From Anaerolineales bacterium (GTDB lineage: Bacteria; Chloroflexota; Anaerolineae; Anaerolineales; UBA4823): 64,000 bases of DNA. Every line of letters begins with the position of its first letter. The stretch's first letter is position 1. Made by a program: the position numbers and the translations under genes. The notes under the pieces were generated by a model. It was not told the origin of the DNA. It worked only from the letters and a program-made list of their open reading frames with translations, and ran no database searches. Of this stretch, positions 51,133 through 63,623 are shown one piece after another. The stretch covers positions 1 through 64,000 of the forward strand of contig JAGVAD010000041.1 of the NCBI GenBank assembly GCA_020060465.1, written 5' to 3'.

Positions 51133-51417
51133 GTGAGGGTTAATTTTTATGCCACCTTACGGGATATTATAGGCAGCAAAACGTTGGAGATCGAGGTTCC
51201 GCCTGGCGCTACCATCGGTCAGCTTCTGGATGATATTATTCGGATGTATCCACGGATCAAACCTGAGCTCTTCGACGAGACGGGTAAACTCTACAGCCAT
51301 GTGCACGTTTTCGTCAATGGCCGTGACGTCCCCTATCTCGAAAATGTGTTGGATACCCCATTGGATCCAAGCGACACCATTAACATTTTCCCAGCGGTGG
51401 GCGGCGGCTGTGAGTGA
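51133..51417 (+). CDS. MoaD-family sulfur carrier with GGGCE end
   Basis: A 94-residue ubiquitin-like sulfur carrier of the MoaD group (FYATLRDIIGSKTLEIEV, VHVFVNGRDVPYLENVLDT, IFPAVGGG). The chain ends GGGCE, so Cys-Glu follows the di-Gly that is normally the terminus; it could be activated only after removal of the last two residues. GTG start at 51133 after AGGAG. The next gene starts inside this one's last codons (eight-base overlap) and looks like the C-terminal domain of longer MoaD proteins. Probably serves molybdenum/tungsten cofactor synthesis for the neighbouring AOR. Confidence 0.88.
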   Translation: MRVNFYATLRDIIGSKTLEIEVPPGATIGQLLDDIIRMYPRIKPELFDETGKLYSHVHVFVNGRDVPYLENVLDTPLDPSDTINIFPAVGGGCE

Positions 51418-51679
51418 ATCCAGCCACAACCTCAATCGCGTTATCCGTGGCATTCCATTATGGTTGATACGCGATTATCTGGTGGAATTGGGGGGGCATG
51501 AAGATACACCAGGTATGATCGCAGGTAACGGTTGGAAAGCCAGCCTGACCCAAATGGAAGACTTTCAGATCGGATCCGTTCGGGTTGGTCAGGTACAACT
51601 CAGTTTAACCGCCAGCGGCGAAACATTCGAAAACATTCGAGCAACGCTGGAGAAAAAGTTCTTACGAGCGGGCGGATAG
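51410..51679 (+). CDS. MoaD-associated C-terminal domain protein (DUF1952-like)
   Basis: An 89-residue protein with a GTG start overlapping the end of the MoaD gene (GTGAGTGA). It contains VIRGIPLWLIRDYLVELGG and a beta-rich second half, and ends RAGG. As I recall it, this domain is fused behind MoaD in Thermus and Chloroflexi proteins (DUF1952). Here it is in the +1 frame relative to MoaD. It may be a true split gene, a programmed frameshift at the GGC repeat, or a sequencing error. The terminal Gly-Gly is notable. Confidence 0.78.
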   Translation: MSESSHNLNRVIRGIPLWLIRDYLVELGGHEDTPGMIAGNGWKASLTQMEDFQIGSVRVGQVQLSLTASGETFENIRATLEKKFLRAGG

Positions 51680-51688
51680 TGAATAAAT

Positions 51689-51719
51689 ACCGACGCACCC
51701 CACAGCGGGATGCGTCGGT
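51689..51719. terminator. Hairpin between convergent moaD and AOR genes
   Basis: ACCGACGCA ... TGCGTCGGT with a further CCC/GGG inside (12 pairs, one mismatch). On the minus strand it is followed by ATTTATT. Probably terminates both genes, though without a strong T run on the plus strand. Confidence 0.6.
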
Positions 51720-51744
51720 TACAAACAGGGTGGACAAATCTGGG

Positions 51745-53562
<1,818 letters not shown>

Positions 53563-53665
53563 AGTTTTCTCCTTTTTCTCTTTCTCAACTGTTCTTTTTC
53601 AGGCCCAAAATTCATTGGTTAGATTTTGGCATGCAATCTTGTCCGTTCACCTCCTGATTTCTAAA

Positions 53666-54544
53666 TTATCTTCCAGGGGGGAAGATGGCCATTTCGTCCT
53701 CTTTATGAATAACCTTTTGGAAACCGCCCTCAAAGACCAAATCCCTTCCGTTGAGCAGGATTCTCCAGCCGGGTAAGGGTACATACACCGGTTTAACTTC
53801 TAACCACAACGAATCTTCTTTCTCTTCGGAATGCCAGATTCGCTCCAATGTCTCCGCACGTGCTTGAGGAAAATAATTGAAGAATTTGCGCAATAGATCA
53901 ACCACTTTCTCCCCCTTATCGGCGTGCAAGGTAAACTCCTTCCCATCCAGAATCGAGCGCATTCGTCCATAGACGGAGAGGCGCACCGGGATTTCGCCGC
54001 GTTCGAATTCCAGCGCGCATTGATATCCCGTCAGCATCTGATTTAACTGAACAGAAAGATACTTGCTCCATCCCGCCATTGCATCGGCGATTACGTCCGC
54101 TGAAAGACCCGCCTCGCCCAGGTAACGAGAAAAAGCCGCCAAAACCAGGCCAATCGAACTCGTAACATAAACAGGAGGCGTGTGGATATGGCGTGGACCG
54201 TGACCGGCGTGATACTTTCCGGCGCGGAAAAGATAATAGGCGAATTCATCGGAAGTATCAACGGCAATGGTGCGAGCCAACCAGATTGAGAAAAAACGTC
54301 GCCGCTCTTCCAGGTGCTCCTCGTCCACTCCGCTTTCCCATCCCAAGATGGCGGCTGTTTCAGGGAAAGTGCGTAAATATTCATACGTATTGATAACCAG
54401 CTCAGTGCTGTTCTTGAGCAATGCTTCCACAGAAGCCGCCATTGCAGCTTTATCACGCTGGCTGAGGCCGATGAAGCGAAGCGCGTTTTGCCAGCCTTCG
54501 ACAGGATCGGGCGATAGTCCGGTTATCTCCAGGCTGTGCTCCAT
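53666..54544 (-). CDS. Protoglobin-MoaD fusion protein
   Basis: A 292-residue protein of two parts. Residues about 1-185 look like a protoglobin/globin-sensor domain (GLSQRDKAAMAASVEALL, LGWESGVDEEHLEERRRFFSIW, GKYHAGHGPRHIHTPPVYV with the probable proximal His). Residues about 200-292 look like a MoaD/ThiS ubiquitin fold (VRLSVYGRMRSILDGKEFTL, WRILLNGRDLVFEGGFQKVI, DEMAIFPPGR) but end PPGR, where MoaD has PPVAGG. It therefore cannot be a normal sulfur donor. Its own extended -10 promoter lies upstream and AOR follows 103 bases later. I infer a haem-based gas or redox sensor linked to the AOR system. Confidence 0.82.
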   Translation of the reverse strand: MEHSLEITGLSPDPVEGWQNALRFIGLSQRDKAAMAASVEALLKNSTELVINTYEYLRTFPETAAILGWESGVDEEHLEERRRFFSIWLARTIAVDTSDEFAYYLFRAGKYHAGHGPRHIHTPPVYVTSSIGLVLAAFSRYLGEAGLSADVIADAMAGWSKYLSVQLNQMLTGYQCALEFERGEIPVRLSVYGRMRSILDGKEFTLHADKGEKVVDLLRKFFNYFPQARAETLERIWHSEEKEDSLWLEVKPVYVPLPGWRILLNGRDLVFEGGFQKVIHKEDEMAIFPPGR

Positions 54545-54601
54545 CCTTACCCTTAGAACTTTCTCACTTGACTATGGAAACGACGCTGTTAATGCATTAC
54601 A

Positions 54602-54630
54602 AATATAGCATGGAGTGAATTTAATGGCAA
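54602..54630 (-). promoter_or_regulatory. Promoter of the protoglobin-AOR genes
   Basis: Minus strand TTGCCA (54625-54630), 17-bp spacer ending in TGC, then TATATT (54602-54607). A perfect 10-bp palindrome TAATGCATTA (54590-54599) lies at the expected start of transcription and could be an operator. Confidence 0.7.
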
Positions 54631-54657
54631 CATTAATTTTTTCCTATTTTTTAGGAA

Positions 54658-55908
54658 TTATGGACATTGGATGATCCCCTGCGCCCACAAGCAACCGCCG
54701 CAGGTGGGGAAAACGTTGCCGTAGCAATCCTCTTCGTTTGCCTCCGAAAGATCGCATCCGCCGCAAACAGTGCAGGGAGAGAAATCAAACTCTTGAACTC
54801 TCTGGCGAAAAGCCACATATTCGGGCAAGTTCCACAACTCAACCAGCGAATGCTCTGCCAGGTTGCCAACCACATAACGCCGAGAGAATCGCTTGCGCCG
54901 TGTCTCAATATAACTTTCGTGGTCGTGCATGAGCGGCAAGCAAGGGCTTAATCCACCATCCCAGGCAATGGCTGTCGTCCCCCGGCTGATAAATGGGCAA
55001 CGGTCATTCGCCCTACCGAGATTATCCCCATTGAGAATCAGGTTTTGCCCGCCGCGCAGCACCTGATAAAGCGCCTCACGCGTCGTCTCACTCACTTCAA
55101 ACCGAGGCAAATCCAGGTTGGGCACCCATTTGGAAGTCACATAAGTGATCTGATGCAAAACGCGGTGATACAGCACCTCTGCGCACATGTCTTCGGTGTA
55201 AGGCAGAACATTCGTGACCAGATAACGGGAAACGCCCAGGCGCGAACTCCAGGAGAGCAATGTGGGCAACTCAGCAATGTTTCTGCGCATGGCCACAAAA
55301 GCAACACCCATCTCTGGTTTTGGGCGATGGCTGGGCCGACGCATTTTACGAAAGCCCTCGATGTTTTCCAACACTTGGGGAAGCTCTGCCCCCAAACGCA
55401 CATCGGCATAACTTTCCGGCGTTGTTCCATCTAACGAGAGCCACAACACATCCAGACCAGCGTCAATTAACTGGCGTGAACGCTCTGCAGTGAGCAAAGT
55501 GCCGTTGGTGATCAGTTCCACCGACTGGGCGACTGACCTGGCTTCAATTACCATTTCTATAATCTTTGGATGGGCCAGCGGTTCTCCAAACCCGCCGAAG
55601 AATACTTGCGGTGGGGATGGCAGTTCTTTGATGCCGGCGATGATGCGGCGATAGACTGCCATATCCATGTGCCCCTGAGGCTCATGGAAGAGGTTGCGCA
55701 GGCACATACGGCATGCCAGGTTGCAATAGCCGGTGGGTTCGATATATATTTTCGCCAACTGCGTCACTGGGCGCCGTAAACTCAACCCGTTTCCTTGCTC
55801 GTCCAAATAAATCTGCGTCCCAGGACGAAGATTGTAACGGGCAATCATCTCGTCCGGCAACACCAATCGCCCTTCATCGTCCATTTGTAGCTGAAATTGA
55901 GGTCCCAT
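54658..55908 (-). CDS. Radical SAM maturase with AbrB-like head, tungsten-oxidoreductase type
   Basis: A 416-residue protein. An N-terminal SpoVT/AbrB-like segment (about 5-45: DDEGRLVLPDEMIARYNLRPG) precedes a radical SAM core with the cluster motif GYCNLACRMC, FFGGFGEPLAHP and the SPASM-like Cys-rich C-terminus (CTVCGGCDL, then CYGN and CGGC). This layout matches the radical SAM maturases that accompany tungsten AOR-family enzymes (TIGR04317 as I recall). It probably modifies the AOR polypeptide or a small partner. It is upstream of the protoglobin-MoaD and AOR genes, which also have their own promoter. Confidence 0.9.
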   Translation of the reverse strand: MGPQFQLQMDDEGRLVLPDEMIARYNLRPGTQIYLDEQGNGLSLRRPVTQLAKIYIEPTGYCNLACRMCLRNLFHEPQGHMDMAVYRRIIAGIKELPSPPQVFFGGFGEPLAHPKIIEMVIEARSVAQSVELITNGTLLTAERSRQLIDAGLDVLWLSLDGTTPESYADVRLGAELPQVLENIEGFRKMRRPSHRPKPEMGVAFVAMRRNIAELPTLLSWSSRLGVSRYLVTNVLPYTEDMCAEVLYHRVLHQITYVTSKWVPNLDLPRFEVSETTREALYQVLRGGQNLILNGDNLGRANDRCPFISRGTTAIAWDGGLSPCLPLMHDHESYIETRRKRFSRRYVVGNLAEHSLVELWNLPEYVAFRQRVQEFDFSPCTVCGGCDLSEANEEDCYGNVFPTCGGCLWAQGIIQCP

Positions 55909-56056
55909 ATTGATTTATCCACACCAGGAGGCCCATTCACACTTTTGAATATTGTAGCCCTGGCGAATCAACCCGTCAATTATGCTCTTTATCACCTCCC
56001 CCGTATGACTTTTACTATTGATATCCACCGAAATTGGGTTTATCTCATCGGTGCAA

Positions 56057-56110
56057 AACGTCCCGCAGGTTCCCAAAAACGAGCTTGGGCGATCAGACCT
56101 GCGGGACGTT
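56057..56110. repeat. Palindromic intergenic element
   Basis: AACGTCCCGCAGGT (56057-56070) and ACCTGCGGGACGTT (56097-56110), a perfect 14-bp inverted repeat, with CCCAA/TTGGG nested inside. No T run follows. It lies in the 280-bp gap between the radical SAM gene and the ArsR gene, where I see no coding sequence. It resembles dispersed palindromic repeats of other Chloroflexota from memory. Confidence 0.7.
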
Positions 56111-56191
56111 CATATACCAATAATCTGAAGGTCAATACAGTCCAATTGGCGGGCCGCTTCCGCGTTTCAAGCCATGCCCAACCCAGGCGCG

Positions 56192-56563
56192 CTAATTGCC
56201 CACGGCTTCTGCCGCCAGATTACATTTCGGGCAGAGACAACGCTCTTCTCTCAGATGAGTAGAGCGGGCAGCCAAAACAGGCTTTTGGCCGACCACCTCA
56301 TTCATCGCATCAATCACATGATAAATATCCGGGCGGGTGACGCGATAATATATATTCCAGCCATCACGCCGATCTTCCACTAGACCAGCCTTTCGTAGCA
56401 TCATCAATTGCTGTGAAATATAAGCCTGGCGATAACCTAACACCGCCTCCATGTGGCAAACGCACTCTTCTCCATGCCGCAAGATATCCAAAATCGCCAG
56501 CCGTGCCGGGTGCATCAAAGCTTTGAATAAACCGGCCTGTAGTTCATACGCCTCGGCAAACAT
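56192..56563 (-). CDS. ArsR-family regulator with two Cys clusters
   Basis: Winged-helix repressor of 123 residues. ArsR core HPARLAILDILRHGEECVCHM with the CxC of the classical arsenic/metal site, recognition helix YRQAYISQQLMMLRKAGLVE and the wing RDGWNIYYRV. After the normal end a second Cys set follows (RCLCPKCNL), which could bind zinc or sense thiols. The ATG at 56563 follows GGGAG; a TTG at 56578 would sit on that site. It faces away from neighbouring arsC. It may be the repressor of the ATTC-N8-GAAT regulon or of arsC; no such operator lies before its own gene. Confidence 0.9.
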   Translation of the reverse strand: MFAEAYELQAGLFKALMHPARLAILDILRHGEECVCHMEAVLGYRQAYISQQLMMLRKAGLVEDRRDGWNIYYRVTRPDIYHVIDAMNEVVGQKPVLAARSTHLREERCLCPKCNLAAEAVGN

Positions 56564-56629
56564 TCTATTATCTCCCAATTAATATTATGCAGATATTTGA
56601 ATGTTATTTTATCCTGATCTTCAAATCTG

Positions 56630-57334
56630 TCAACCACTGAACCCCAGACCGCGCTCCTTGAGCGATACCCAGCGCCCGCGCCCAATGACCAAATGATCTA
56701 ACACCTCAATATCCAACAGTTTTCCCGCCTGGATGATGGCGCGGGTGAGGGCTACATCGTCCGGGCTGGGGGTCGGATCGCCGCTGGGGTGATTGTGAAC
56801 TACGATCAAGTTGACAGCGTTACGCCGTACCGCGGATTTGAACAACTCCCCCACCCGCACCTGGGACGAATTGACCGAGCCGCGGTACTGGGCGACAATA
56901 TCCAACACCCGGTTGCGCGCGTCCAACAGAATGACGCGTAATTCTTCCTGCTCTAAAGCGCTCATCTCGTACAGCAGGAGATTCGCAGCGTCAGCCGGGC
57001 TGTGAATAGCGGGGCGTTCTTCGGGCGCTTCCGCCATCAGGCGACGACCCAATTCCAGCGCGGCTTTGATTTGCGCCGCCTTAGCGACTCCCATGCCGTG
57101 CTGATTACACAATTCACTAAATTCGGCGCGGTGGATGCCTGCCAGGCCGCCCATTTCTTGCAACAAACGTTGTCCGACCTGCACAGCGTTCTCTCCGGGC
57201 ACGCCCACTCGCAGCAAAATGGCCAACAATTCTGCGGCGCTGAGCGCCTGGGGACCATGTTTCGCCAGTCGCTCGCGCGGGCGTTCCGTTTCTTCCAGAT
57301 CCGTGATGCGGTAAACAGCGTTTTGTTCTCTCAA
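56630..57334 (-). CDS. radC: RadC-like JAMM-domain protein
   Basis: A 234-residue RadC family protein: N-terminal helix-hairpin-helix ([35 protein letters not shown]) and a C-terminal JAMM metalloprotease-like domain with the zinc motif [15 protein letters not shown]. The role is uncertain despite the name (the radC phenotype was wrongly assigned). Start is a TTG at 57334 preceded by GGAG at eight bases. Its neighbours give no specific clue. JAMM enzymes can cleave ubiquitin-like carriers, relevant to the GGGCE MoaD, but this subfamily is not known to do so. Confidence 0.93.
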   Translation of the reverse strand: MREQNAVYRITDLEETERPRERLAKHGPQALSAAELLAILLRVGVPGENAVQVGQRLLQEMGGLAGIHRAEFSELCNQHGMGVAKAAQIKAALELGRRLMAEAPEERPAIHSPADAANLLLYEMSALEQEELRVILLDARNRVLDIVAQYRGSVNSSQVRVGELFKSAVRRNAVNLIVVHNHPSGDPTPSPDDVALTRAIIQAGKLLDIEVLDHLVIGRGRWVSLKERGLGFSG

Positions 57335-57452
57335 TGTTCACTCTCCGTGTAGCAATGGTTTCCAGGCATATCGAATATACAGCAGTTCAATCCACATGGC
57401 AAGGAACATTCTCTTCAAACCTCCATCCTACCGCAAGCCGCGGCGCCAATCG

Positions 57453-57461
57453 TGCTATAAT
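57453..57461 (+). promoter_or_regulatory. Extended -10 promoter
   Basis: TGCTATAAT, a consensus extended -10, with transcription expected near 57468, about 13 bases before the start codon at 57481. No -35 needed or seen. Confidence 0.65.
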
Positions 57462-57480
57462 CTGTCTGTTGGAGATGCCC

Positions 57481-58020
57481 ATGCCATTCGATCCATCTTC
57501 CCTGAGCAATTTCATGTTATTCCTGGCTGCCTGGGGCGGCGCATTCATCGCTGCCTTATGGCTCAGTCTGATCATCTGGACGTACCGAGATATTCGCCAG
57601 CGGGCGCGCGACCCGTTGGCGCGCATCCTGGCGGTGTTAGTGACCGCGGTGTTGTTTCTGCCAGGGATCGTCATCTACCTGATTCTGCGGCCGCCGCGCA
57701 CTCTGGAAGACGAGTACCAGCACACATTGGAAGAGGAAGCGTTGCTGCAAGCGATTGAAGAATCAACCGTGTGCCCTGGCTGCGGGCGGCGCATCAAAGA
57801 GAATTGGAAAATCTGCCCCAACTGCCACACCAAACTGCGCAAGGTTTGCCATCAGTGCGGAAAGCTGATGGAGTTGCCGTGGAATCTATGTCCATATTGC
57901 GGCACGCCTGAACCCGGTATGCGCCGCGAGAATTTGACATTGGACGAGGCTTTGCGTCCGATCCCAACCGACGGAAACGAACAAACAGAAAGCGAAGCAG
58001 AAGAGGCGCAGGAGAAATAA
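57481..58020 (+). CDS. Membrane protein with double zinc ribbon
   Basis: A 179-residue protein with two N-terminal membrane segments (FMLFLAAWGGAFIAALWLSLI and LARILAVLVTAVLFLPGIVIY) followed by a cytoplasmic double zinc ribbon: CPGCGRRI, CPNCHTKL, CHQCGKLM and CPYCGTPE. The acidic tail is disordered. The ATG at 57481 has GGAG six bases upstream. It lies alone between divergent radC and convergent enolase. Function unknown; similar proteins are common in Chloroflexota. Confidence 0.85.
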   Translation: MPFDPSSLSNFMLFLAAWGGAFIAALWLSLIIWTYRDIRQRARDPLARILAVLVTAVLFLPGIVIYLILRPPRTLEDEYQHTLEEEALLQAIEESTVCPGCGRRIKENWKICPNCHTKLRKVCHQCGKLMELPWNLCPYCGTPEPGMRRENLTLDEALRPIPTDGNEQTESEAEEAQEK

Positions 58021-58032
58021 CCCCGCCTCGAT

Positions 58033-58068
58033 AAAAACAAAAAGGCCGGCGCATACGCCGGCTCTTTT
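58033..58068. terminator. Bidirectional terminator between zinc-ribbon gene and enolase
   Basis: GCCGGCG-CATA-CGCCGGC (58045-58062), seven pairs with a four-base loop, with TCTTTT on the plus side and TTTTTGTTTTT on the minus side. Confidence 0.85.
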
Positions 58069-58091
58069 GTTTCCATGATTCTTACTTCGGG

Positions 58092-59384
<1,293 letters not shown>

Positions 59385-59423
59385 TCACCTCTTTCAGGAT
59401 ATTGTTTTATTTTTAAACCCTAT

Positions 59424-59449
59424 GAGAGGCAAGCCATCGCCTGTCTCTC
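59424..59449 (-). promoter_or_regulatory. Hairpin in the enolase leader
   Basis: Minus strand GAGAGACAGGC-GATG-GCTTGCCTCTC, ten pairs with one mismatch and a GATG loop, 43 bases before the start codon. No T run. Could protect the mRNA or bind a factor. It contains GGCGATGG but no partner for a fluoride aptamer. Confidence 0.45.
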
Positions 59450-59481
59450 GTTTCATCGAGCCGGAAAAAGCCAGAAGCAAG

Positions 59482-59487
59482 TATAAT
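59482..59487 (+). promoter_or_regulatory. -10 element before plsC
   Basis: Perfect TATAAT, 28 bases before the TTG start at 59515. No -35 hexamer at the usual spacing. Confidence 0.45.
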
Positions 59488-59514
59488 CCATTTCTGTTGT
59501 GAAAGGAGACTGGA

Positions 59515-60207
59515 TTGGCGGCAGAATCTGAAAAACTGATTGAGGTGGAAGATCCTCGCGCGCAAAAAGTTTATTACACCCATATGACGCTCTTTCGGCG
59601 CACAGCCACGCCGTTGGTGTTAGGAATTTTCAAATTGCTGGCTCAAGTGAAAGTGGAAGGCAAAGAAAAAACGCCTGTCAAAGGCGCTCTTATTCTGGCC
59701 ACCAATCACCTGACGAATTTCGATGTATTACCTCTACAAATTGCGTTAACCCGGCCAATCTTCTTCATGGGCAAGGAAGAGTTGTTCCGCAACCCACTGA
59801 TGGATTGGGCCTTCCGCCAGCTTGGCGGTTTTCCAGTCTATCGCGGCGCGAGCGATGAATGGGCGTTACGTCATGCAGAGACGATTTTGCGTCGCGGCCA
59901 GGTGTTAGGCATATTTCCAGAAGGTACGCGCAGTCGGGGCAAAGGGTTAAAGCCCGCTAAAACCGGCGTCGCCCGTCTGGCAATGACGCTCAACTGCCCA
60001 ATCCTGCCGGTTGCGCTGCACGGTACGCAAAACGTTTTGAAAAAATTTCCTCGACGTGCGGCGGTTTGGGTGAGCATCAGCGATCCAATTTACCCAAGAG
60101 CGCAGGATACCCATGCCAGCCTGACCGAACGCGTAATGTTCGCCATTGCAGAGAGGCTGCCGGAAGAGCTACGCGGCGCATATCAATACCACCCGCTAGG
60201 TTTTTAG
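59515..60207 (+). CDS. plsC: PlsC-type 1-acylglycerol-3-phosphate acyltransferase
   Basis: Makes phosphatidic acid from lysophosphatidic acid; 230 residues. Catalytic NHLTNFD (the HxxxxD motif), the acceptor-binding FPEGTRSRG and PILPVALHGT are visible. It has a hydrophobic segment around LVLGIFKLLAQV but no long membrane domain. TTG start at 59515 after AAAGGAG at six bases. PlsC acts after PlsY, which is encoded as a fusion at 44788 in this window. Convergent with pyrG. Confidence 0.93.
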   Translation: MAAESEKLIEVEDPRAQKVYYTHMTLFRRTATPLVLGIFKLLAQVKVEGKEKTPVKGALILATNHLTNFDVLPLQIALTRPIFFMGKEELFRNPLMDWAFRQLGGFPVYRGASDEWALRHAETILRRGQVLGIFPEGTRSRGKGLKPAKTGVARLAMTLNCPILPVALHGTQNVLKKFPRRAAVWVSISDPIYPRAQDTHASLTERVMFAIAERLPEELRGAYQYHPLGF

Positions 60208-60225
60208 CCGGCTCGAGTAATACAG

Positions 60226-61992
<1,767 letters not shown>

Positions 61993-62016
61993 TCAAGTGC
62001 GATTCTGAATTTCTCG

Positions 62017-62391
62017 TCATCCCACCAAGCGCTCCAAATCTCCCGCCGCACGGCGCATTTCCAAAAAGATCAGCCCCAACTTGGCGTTTTCGCGCGCCAA
62101 CGCGGTTAAAACTGCCTCTTGTCCAACAGCGGTTACCAATACATATCCGCCATTACCACGGATATACACCTGTTCCAACGCGCCGCGGCCGAGTTCGCCG
62201 GCAATGCGCTCTCCCAGGCTGAGCATCGCCGCCGACATCGCCGAGACGCGGTCTTCCTCTACCTCGGCAGGCAAAGCAGAGGCCATAATCAGCCCATCTA
62301 CCGAAACCACCGCGGAGGCCTCGATATCCGGCGAGGCGATCTGCATCTCTCTTAAACGATTGACCATCAATTCCGTGCGTGAGCGAGTCAT
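62017..62391 (-). CDS. Roadblock/LC7-domain protein
   Basis: A 124-residue protein with a single Roadblock/LC7 domain (SAVVSVDGLIMASALP, then RVSAMSAAMLSLGERIAGEL and YVLVTAVGQEAVLTALARENA). Bacterial members such as MglB regulate Ras-like GTPases such as MglA. No GTPase gene is adjacent in the window, so the partner is unknown. It precedes pyrG by 102 bp with a hairpin between. Confidence 0.92.
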   Translation of the reverse strand: MTRSRTELMVNRLREMQIASPDIEASAVVSVDGLIMASALPAEVEEDRVSAMSAAMLSLGERIAGELGRGALEQVYIRGNGGYVLVTAVGQEAVLTALARENAKLGLIFLEMRRAAGDLERLVG

Positions 62392-62459
62392 AGGTTAATC
62401 CTTACTGAACAGCAATTCACCGCCGCTCATTTTTTGAGTTTACCATAAATTGAAGAGTA

Positions 62460-62803
62460 AAAGTGAGCTAAAGACCTGACAGTTTGCAAAATGTCCTAGC
62501 GAAGGAGCGCAGCGACTGAAGCAATCCCCTGCCAAAGTCGTTTTCTGGCTGCTGAAAGATTGGATCCTCTCCCTGCGTAGCGTTGATGACCAATGGGATT
62601 AATATTTGAGCCACAGAGAGCACAGAGAGCCAGAGAGAATGGAAGGAAATCCCTGCGTGTGCTGCGTCTGAGAGGAAAATCGTCTCTCTGTGATCTCTGT
62701 GAACTCGGTGGCAACACTTTCATCCTTCGGGGCAAGAAACCCTCCTCGCATGTCATCGCTCCGTGGAGAGGTGAAACTGTCTGGTGGCTAGAAAGTGAGC
62801 TAA
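62460..62803. mobile_element. MITE-like palindromic insert
   Basis: The gap from 62392 to 62811 holds no gene. AAAGTGAGCTAA occurs at 62460-62471 and again at 62792-62803. Just inside are inverted ends ACCTGACAGTTT (62475-62486) and AAACTGTCTGGT (62774-62785), matching at 11 of 12 bases. In the middle an imperfect inverted repeat rich in CACAGAG (62610-62638 with 62683-62712) resembles a widely dispersed bacterial palindrome. It looks like a non-autonomous element with a target duplication. Confidence 0.55.
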
Positions 62804-62811
62804 GTTATTTT

Positions 62812-63525
62812 TTACAACATCAACCGAAAACCCATTAACACCAGCAAAATCAAAACCAATCTTCGGAAGAACGATGGGTTAATGGATCGGCCCAAGCCAG
62901 AACCAGCCAGCACGCCCAACAGGATGGCTGGCAGCGCCAACCAGTATGTTTGCCACACGAACGGGGTCAAATTCCCGCTCAAACCGTGATTGAGGATCGT
63001 CAAGACATCGTTCACCAGGAAGAAACCCTGCAAATTGCCTTTGAATTCTTCCGGTTGCCAGCGGCGACAGTGGCCATAAATAATCACGGGAGGTCCACCT
63101 GTGCTATAGGCGCCGCTGAGCAAACCGGCAAAAAAGCCCAAAACAGGCGCCCAGAGAGGATGGTTCAAGTGAGGTAACTTGAAGTTAAAGAGCGCGTACA
63201 TTGCATATCCAGCCATGATGGCGCCCAGCACGCCAAGCAGCAAATCCTCGTCAAGACCGCGCAACGCCCATACCCCCAAGGGTATACCCACAATAGAAGC
63301 CAACGTCAATGGCGCTACTGCGCGCAGATTGAATGCGTTGCGATAGCGGATGACAAGAATGAGCTCTAATGATCCGGTCACCAGAGCTATCAGCGGTGCG
63401 GCGCTGCGCACCGGCATCAAAATCGGTAGGAACGCCATAGAAACCAGACCGGAGCCAAAACCGGTCAGGCTTTGCGTGAAGACGCCCAAAAGGATGATGA
63501 GAAATTTGAGCAGATCAGACGACAC
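62812..63525 (-). CDS. TauE/SafE family membrane permease 3
   Basis: Membrane protein of about 237 residues with the duplicated TauE/SafE plan: FTQSLTGFGSGLVSMAFLP in the first half and GLLSGAYSTGGPPVIIYG in the second, eight hydrophobic segments. The start is uncertain: a GTG at 63525 stands close behind GGAG and a TTG at 63540 has no ribosome site. A minus-strand TATAAT at 63550-63555 would begin transcription just before either start. Substrate unknown. Third member of the family in the window. Confidence 0.88.
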   Translation of the reverse strand: MSSDLLKFLIILLGVFTQSLTGFGSGLVSMAFLPILMPVRSAAPLIALVTGSLELILVIRYRNAFNLRAVAPLTLASIVGIPLGVWALRGLDEDLLLGVLGAIMAGYAMYALFNFKLPHLNHPLWAPVLGFFAGLLSGAYSTGGPPVIIYGHCRRWQPEEFKGNLQGFFLVNDVLTILNHGLSGNLTPFVWQTYWLALPAILLGVLAGSGLGRSINPSFFRRLVLILLVLMGFRLML

Positions 63526-63623
63526 AGCTCCGCCGTGCAAACGGACTGGATTATACTCTGATCTGGGCGGTTCCGCTCGATTGGTTTCATATCAACAGTT
63601 CTGAAACACACGGAGGGTTGAGG

